This document shows, piece by piece, positions 58,173 to 64,000 of a stretch of DNA of 64,000 bases. The stretch comes from Cokeromyces recurvatus (lineage: Eukaryota; Mucoromycota; Mucoromycetes; Mucorales; Mucoraceae), in the NCBI RefSeq assembly GCF_025118155.1, contig NW_026251402.1, positions 62,001 through 126,000 of the forward strand, given 5' to 3'. The first letter of the stretch is position 1. Every line of letters starts with the position of its first letter. Position numbers and translations under genes: made by a program. The notes beneath the pieces are model-generated. The model worked only from the letters and a program-made list of their open reading frames with translations, did not search any database and had not been told where the DNA came from.

Positions 58173-60216
58173 AACGTATAATCTGGTAAAACTTTAGGGA
58201 TCAATAAAAAGATGGCCTATCACTTCTTTACATCCCTTTGGTGTTCTGGAGGGTGAGTTAGGGCACGTACAAGATGTGACTGTACAAATCAAAGCAATTT
58301 TAGCAGATAATAACCTTGCTGCACAAGCATATTCGGAATTGTTATTAAATCAGACAATAAATGTCAAGACCTTAGATGAAAAGATGATTGAAGTAGAGAT
58401 TCAAAATGGATCACGTCGTGACATGCGTCAATATAGATGTATCACAGTTATGGATGAAGAAGGAGATTTCTTAGAGAATGCGCTTTCTATTCATTCTATG
58501 AATGATGGAAAAGAATTTGAAATAGGATTACATGTGTCTGATATTACTGCTTTTGTTGACTTTAATTCGGCTTTGGATAAAGAAGCACAATATAGATATG
58601 TAGATGTGTATCATACAATCTTAGAGAAGGTGCCCCTTTGGCCAAAAGAATTGAAGGAAAATACAAGCTTTATTGAGAGCAAAGATCGGGTTGCCTTTTC
58701 TGTCATTTGGACTATGAATGATATGGGTGATATAATGCATACTTGGTATGGTAAAACCGTTATAAAGTAAGTTTCATCCTTTTTTCTTTTTTTTTCAGAC
58801 ATAATTCTTACATGAGAAAAATAAACCTTATTTTTTTTTTTTTTTTTTTTACACAGTTCGGACATAGTTTTAACAACTAAAGACTTGCAAAATATACTCA
58901 ACAATGAAGATGATAAATATAAAGAGTTAAATGAAGATGTCTTAACATTGTACAAAATTTCAAGGCAACTTATTGAGCATCGAGAAGCATTGTATATTAC
59001 ATTTCCTCAGATTGACATACAATTCCATGAAAATCATACCGTTATTTTACCAAAAAGATATTTGGATTCTCGTATTATTTTACAAGAATTCCAAGTATTA
59101 GCCAACACACTTGTTGCACAAAAGATAGGTAGCCATTTCCCTGATCACGCATTACTTCAATCTCAAGCAAAGCCAAGTAAAAGAAAGATACAAGATTTAG
59201 AACAATATTTAAACAGTCTCGGTTATGAAATTCAAACAGAGAGTCCTAAAAGTTTACAAAAATCAATCAATGCTATTAAAGATGAAGATGCAAAAAATGT
59301 AATAACTAATTTAGTTATGAAAACTATGAATCAAAAAAAATACTTTTGTACTGGTGCTTTTGACATTAGCAAATATTATCATTATTCAACAAATACACCG
59401 CTATATACACATTTTACTTCTCCTACCAAGTGTTATGCTGATGTTATCGTTCATCGTCAACTTGACGCTTGTCTGAAAAATGAGACCTATTTTTCTATGG
59501 AATCAGAAACTATTCAAAAGATAGCCTTTCGTTGCAATGTAAAAAATCGAGCTATCAGCAATGCCTGTGAGCAGATTCAGCTTGTATTTTTATCTTATTA
59601 TTTAACTAATAATACACGTATTCCTACTAGTCGAATTTTAGATGCTATTATCGTTGACGTCCAAGAAGGCTCTTTTGATGTTATTCTCCCTGGTTTGTGT
59701 CTTGAAAGAAGAATTCACACTATTAATCTGCCTTTAAGATCTGAATCATATAGCCCCTCAGAGAATGTATTACATTTAATTTGGATTCAAGGAAAGGCGA
59801 CTGTAAATGCTAATATAGAAGGAGCAGCTATATCTAATATTGAAGAAGAATTTAATGATCAACTAATTGATCATTCTAGTGTATCTGAGGGAAACTATTT
59901 ATTGAAAGAGAATAGTATAGAAGACGAAACAGAATCTATTTCAAAACGATTATCTAATAAATCCTCTAATACTACATCCGTTTCCGAACACAATGTAAAA
60001 ATAAAAACACATAGAAAATCAACATCAATTCGTGCTGTTAAGGGTGAAGATGCCTGTTCAACTCAAAAAGAATGTCTTTTTCCTAATGAGTGTCGACAAT
60101 CAATACGTCCCTTCGATTTTATTAAAGTTATTGTTTCTGCAGATCCTATTCGTAGCCCTCCTCTGGTACGAGTCTTGGCTGCAAATCCGTTTGTAACAAT
60201 GCAGAAAAATTTATAA
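56446..60216 (+). CDS. SSD1: Ssd1-like RNA-binding protein with degenerate RNB domain
   Basis: Exons 56446-56514, 56574-57799, 57887-58091, 58198-58766 and 58857-60216 fit in phase and give 1142 residues. Ssd1 binds mRNAs for cell-wall proteins and represses their translation, controlled by the NDR kinase Cbk1. Seen: a disordered N-terminus of about 280 residues with RRLS-type sites; a cold-shock domain (FVSHLPFSSALPYLKSNQLV, LLRVNKRNRSDAYVFCEE, ICGSRDRNRALDGDLVAVKL); a second OB part (PRIIWFKPTDKRVPLIAIPV); and an RNB fold (FEIGLHVSDITAFVDFNSAL; YTHFTSPTKCYADVIVHRQL). The normal RNB catalytic aspartates are not present (MDEEGDFLENAL stands where a D-rich motif is expected), as in known inactive Ssd1. 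The C-terminal 300 residues include an S1-like part. Confidence 0.93.
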
Positions 60217-60645
60217 CAATTCATGTATAACCAATAAATATATTTTATAAAATAAAATAAAAGCATGAAGACAATTTATGTTGAATATAAATTCTGTTTT
60301 TTTCTTTTTTTTTCTTTTTTGTTTTGTTTTGTTTTTTTTATTCATCAAGTAAAGATTTTAAAAATGATATATAGAAGCATCTAAATCTAAATATGAGAGA
60401 TATATAATACAAAACAGAATTTACCCGTTCTAGTAGAATTTATAATGAACAATAATATAGAAGGGTTCAATGAATGTTTGTCCTTAACTATTTTCAAGAT
60501 AGTTTGATATGATTATTGTATAGAGATATAATATGTAATTAATAAAGTGTTTGAAAGCATTTTATATTTCATTTCATTTATTCCATGGAAAAATATAAGA
60601 TATACAAGTAGAGAAAGGAAGTTTTAAATAAGAATAGTGTCTTCC
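60217..60645. other. convergent 3' spacer
   Basis: 429 bp between the convergent Ssd1-like and channel genes, with AATAAA-type signals on both strands (for example 60233-60238). Nothing else is seen. Confidence 0.5.
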
Positions 60646-63111
60646 TTAAAAAGTTGAAACAGTAGATTTTCTTCTGAATAAAAGCTCATAAAACCCAAGC
60701 AACAGTATGATAGGTGAATAAATAATATACCAACATATTTGATGCATCTTTTCAAGCCAAATGATAGGAGTCTGACATTTAAATATAACTCGTGCTATAT
60801 ATTTGGTAAAAGTGAATATTAAATCAATCAAGATACTTGGAATAAATGCATTCAAAGCAGGCTTGACTCTCAGAGAACGATTGATAATCCATTCTTTTTC
60901 GATAATTTCCAAACGGCTATTTACATCTATCATTGTACTTAAAAATGAAGCGGTCAAAAGTGATCCCAAGAAAACTACGGTCAAAAAGAGATATATAGAA
61001 AGCAAGAAAGCTGCTACATCTGGTTGATAGTGCAACGTGTCACCGATCTCAGGGGTACTATGATAAAAGAAAAAAAAAAGTATGAGTATTATATTGACGG
61101 TCTACAAAAAATAAATAAATAAATAAATAAAAATACATACTGTAATGCACCTAATATTAATAAACGTAGCATTGCCAGGGGGCTAACATCATTGTATTGC
61201 AAAGCTCCAAGTGCAGCCCAGAAACCGAGAATGGTGATCGTACCGAGAATAAATACCCAAATACTATTTATGAAACATTCACGTATAATATAAGTTGCCT
61301 TGGCTGTACTCCAGAAAAGCTCACTGATTGGAGAAACAGTACGGAAAAACATAAGGGGTGTAGCCAAGATCAAGAGTGTATATGAGATATTAAGAAGATG
61401 GAATTCTTCTTCAATATTATCCACAGCATACAAAGTCCAAACTCTAATTGATAAAGAAGATACTAATAGAGAAATAACAACTAGAGAAATGTAAAAGGAT
61501 ACCTTTTTAAGGTATATACGTGGCTGAGTTAATAGATTAAAAACAAATAAAAGAAAGTCTGAAACAACAAAGGTATAGTAAGCAAATTCATAAGGTAGTA
61601 TGATATCTGAAATATACTCTTGATTCATAACTGTGCTTATATGAAGACCCAGATATATTAAAAAGGAGAACAAGGAAATCAAACTTTGATATTTTGCACT
61701 AGGCCAACGTGCCAAATAATTTGCGAGAATTCTAGAAAGAGCCAACCAAATAAAATACTTTGGTGTTTCCTCTTTATTTTGGCTATTAATCCTATCATTA
61801 TGAACCCAAACATGACTAGGATGACTTGAATCTTGACGCCAGTTAGGGCATGATTCCCAAAGTTCCTTTTTAAATTAAAATACAAAAAAAAATGTTATAC
61901 ATAATGTTGTCTTTACAAAATTAACCTGATTACATACCTCGATTACTAGCTGAACTCTAGCATCATTCAATATTATTTGATTATTATTCTCAATAGCCCA
62001 GTCCAATGCTTTATATTATATATGTATTTATATATATATGTGTATGTGTGTTTTAGGTTGATTAAATAATATACGTTGAAAAAAAAAAAGAATATGCATG
62101 TTATGTACCTGATTTTCCATTTATCCATTTGTTGGTTAACATTTCACATAATATGACATGAGAAACGGAAGTATCCTGTAACTTCAAACCTAAATCAAGT
62201 GTTGACAAAGCTAAAGTCTGCAAAGATAAATCCGTCTCTGTAGAATGACCAGATGACTGTCGTCGTTCGTGTAACAAAGCTAAAACTGCACAAACAGATG
62301 CATTTTTGGCGACTTCAAAAACACTTTCAGCAGGAGAAGAAGTGAACTTTTCTTGACTCTTTTGTTGTTGTTGTTGTTGTTGTACAACTGTTGTTCCGTT
62401 TTGATGATTATTGTTGCCTTCCAACTTTGTTGTAGTAGTAGTTGTGATCGTTGTAGTCGTTGTTTCGTTATTGTGACTGGATAAATTTGTAGTAGAGCTA
62501 CTTGTTGCCCAGCCATGCTTTTCTTTCCATTTGTCTGTAGCAAACTTAATTGCATCCACTGCAAAATCGCGTTTTCTTAAACGAGTAGATGATTTACTAC
62601 TGCCATCAATGGACCATTCACTGAGCTTTTTTTTTAGAGCAAGTCGTTTACAGTCTGTTTCATTATCACTATCACTATCACTACTACTACTACTGCTACT
62701 ACTACTGCTACTTGAAGATACAGCGATTTGTTTTTCCTTTTTTTTCTTATTTTGCTCCTCTTCCATAGCCCTTTCTTGTTGTTTCCTTTTAATTTCACTA
62801 AACACAAGAATATCCTGAATTTTTTCTGTCAACTGGTTCGCAGGAATAGTAGGATGTCCCTTCAATATAATACTATGAATTTGGTTTGCTGTTGCAAGAT
62901 TAGTATTTTTATTTAAAATACGATGATAACCATTTTCTAGAGTAGAGCTGCCCATGGTAATTACAGTTTGACTAGTAGAAGAAGTTTCTTTACGTATCTC
63001 TTGACGAGTACTATAGGATGTTGCTGTTGTATTCAACAATCGAGTACGTTCTGTAGTAGTGATTGGTATGTCCCCAATTACTACAGAAGAATCAGCAGTA
63101 CTATCATGCAT
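60646..63111 (-). CDS. Yvc1-like TRP cation channel
   Basis: Exons 63111-62109, 62008-61938, 61865-61141 and 61057-60646 fit in phase and give 736 residues. Yvc1 (Trpy) channels release calcium from the fungal vacuole in response to stretch and osmotic shock. Seen: a long polar N-terminus with Ser/Asp and Gln runs (about 1-330, including a poly-Ser tract); a conserved cytosolic part (TPKYFIWLALSRILANYLAR); and six or more membrane segments. Examples are SLISLFSFLIYLGLHIS, YYTFVVSDFLLFVFNLL, FYISLVVISLLVSSLSIRVW, YTLLILATPLMFFRTVSPIS and FINSIWVFILGTITILGFWA, followed by a pore-side segment and FLLSIYLFLTVVFLGSLLTA. The C-terminus is short and basic (LLFRRKSTVSTF). Assignment rests on topology and family-like blocks. 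Confidence 0.82.
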
Positions 63112-63814
63112 ACTGATTCAATTTAACAAAAAAAAAAAGAAAACAAAAAAAAAAAAGGAAAGTGCACACTTTTATTTGTTTTAAATAATATTAGACTTTC
63201 ATATTGTGTAACTAATTAATCGGCGTTATTTACATTTTTATACTTAGTTTTAGAAGCCAATTGTTTTTCTTTTTAATTTAGGTAACTGTTTCAAAGTGAG
63301 TGCTTTGCTACTTTAATGTATTTGTTTTAATGAAATTTAGTTATCAATATTTATTTTTCTGAGTATACATTTTAATATCAATGTATGATTTATTTACGTA
63401 AAGGTATAATTATGAAGTCAATTATTATCATCCTATATTGTAGTAGGAAATACAAATATATACACATATATATAGGTGTATATAAAGGCTACTAATATAA
63501 CATTGTATTTCGTGCATATACTTATGTATATATTAAAAAAATTGAATTTTGCTAGTCGATAATGAAAGTTCAAATGAGTTGCAAGTATTATATATATCAA
63601 ATTTTACCTAAACTAGTTTACAATACATAGAATAAAAAAAAAAACCTTGTAGGCTGGAGAAAAAATATGTAAATAGAGAAAAGGAAGGAAAAAGAAGTGT
63701 GTATATTATATCTATTGTTTTTGAATCCAATAAATGAAAGGGGAATTTGTAAATAATGTTGGCAGTAATGATTGAGGCTCGAAAGATATACTAATGCTGT
63801 ATCAAATCTACAAG
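63112..63814. other. intergenic, channel promoter
   Basis: About 0.7 kb with short A runs (63128-63155, 63631-63643) and TA/TG repeats (63450-63485). No gene is recognised. Confidence 0.5.
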
Positions 63815-64000
63815 TTATAAGGTTTGCTGACGAAGGACCCAATGAGCTTTCCAGTATGATAGTTTAGAAAGTGGGGCCGAGAAGTCATTAAGGTAGCATA
63901 TTAAGGATATACGAAATAGGATCAACAATAGTTGTAGGGACATGTAAACTGGAGTGTATATAGAAGCATTGTATGATATGAGTCTTAGTGAGTTTGCGTT
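63815..64000 (-). other. open frame running off the right edge
   Basis: A minus-strand frame stays open from the window edge for 61 codons to a stop at 63815, ending SKLSYWKAHWVLRQQTL. Composition is less AT-biased than the flank. It could be the 3' end of a gene or a retroelement relic lying mostly outside the window. No family can be assigned. Confidence 0.3.

Overview
This is a nuclear window from a fungus, most likely a mucoralean (Mucoromycota). The evidence is AT-rich DNA with very long A/T homopolymers, many short introns (about 50-110 bp, GT...AG) and fungal-only gene families (WOPR/Gti1-Pac2 regulator, Ssd1, Yvc1-type TRP channel, Nce101). A decayed secreted aspartic protease resembles rhizopuspepsin in layout. 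The species cannot be fixed from the sequence alone. About 26 protein-coding genes are supported, and most were reassembled here across introns by matching splice phases. There is also one pseudogene and one complete DNA transposon.

Layout. 0.6-4.5 kb: an MFS sugar transporter and a Whi3-like two-RRM protein, both minus. 5.8-7.8 kb: an ankyrin-repeat protein and an uncharacterised protein, both plus. 9-10.8 kb: 5-aminolevulinate synthase with heme-regulatory Cys-Pro motifs. 10.8-14.5 kb: no recognisable gene. 14.5-20.3 kb: a compact housekeeping block with SEC20, RLI1/ABCE1, an HDDC2-type HD-domain phosphohydrolase and eEF1B-alpha. 22.8-25.5 kb: an uncharacterised coiled-coil protein convergent with a homocysteine S-methyltransferase. 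25.5-27.7 kb: microsatellite-rich DNA. 27.7-30.1 kb: a WOPR-domain transcription regulator. 31.6-36 kb: mitochondrial HSP60, an Sfp1-type zinc-finger protein and the tiny NCE101. 36.6-38.1 kb: REI1. 38.3-39.7 kb: aspartic protease pseudogene. 39.9-42.8 kb: GID4, a seven-exon CENP-S/MHF1 gene and an uncharacterised protein. 45.2-46.7 kb: a GPI-type chitin deacetylase. 47.9-49.5 kb: an intact Tc1/mariner-like element. 52.1-53.0 kb: a Pho80/Pcl-type cyclin. 54.4-66.1 kb equivalent in window terms (54.4-56.1 kb): TAD1/ADAT1 with an apparent one-base frameshift. 56.4-60.2 kb: an Ssd1-like RNB protein. 60.6-63.1 kb: a Yvc1-like channel.

The genes are mostly unrelated housekeeping functions in ordinary eukaryotic order and I see no biosynthetic or defence cluster. 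Several act on translation and ribosome assembly (RLI1, eEF1B, REI1, TAD1, Sfp1-like), and several belong to growth or cell-wall control (Whi3-like, Ssd1-like, Pcl-type cyclin, chitin deacetylase, WOPR). The most noteworthy signals are the intact transposon, the protease pseudogene, the homopolymer frameshift in TAD1, the previously hidden CENP-S gene in a lineage where loss of CENP-A has been reported, and an inverted repeat with poly(T)/poly(A) arms around 53.4-54.3 kb.
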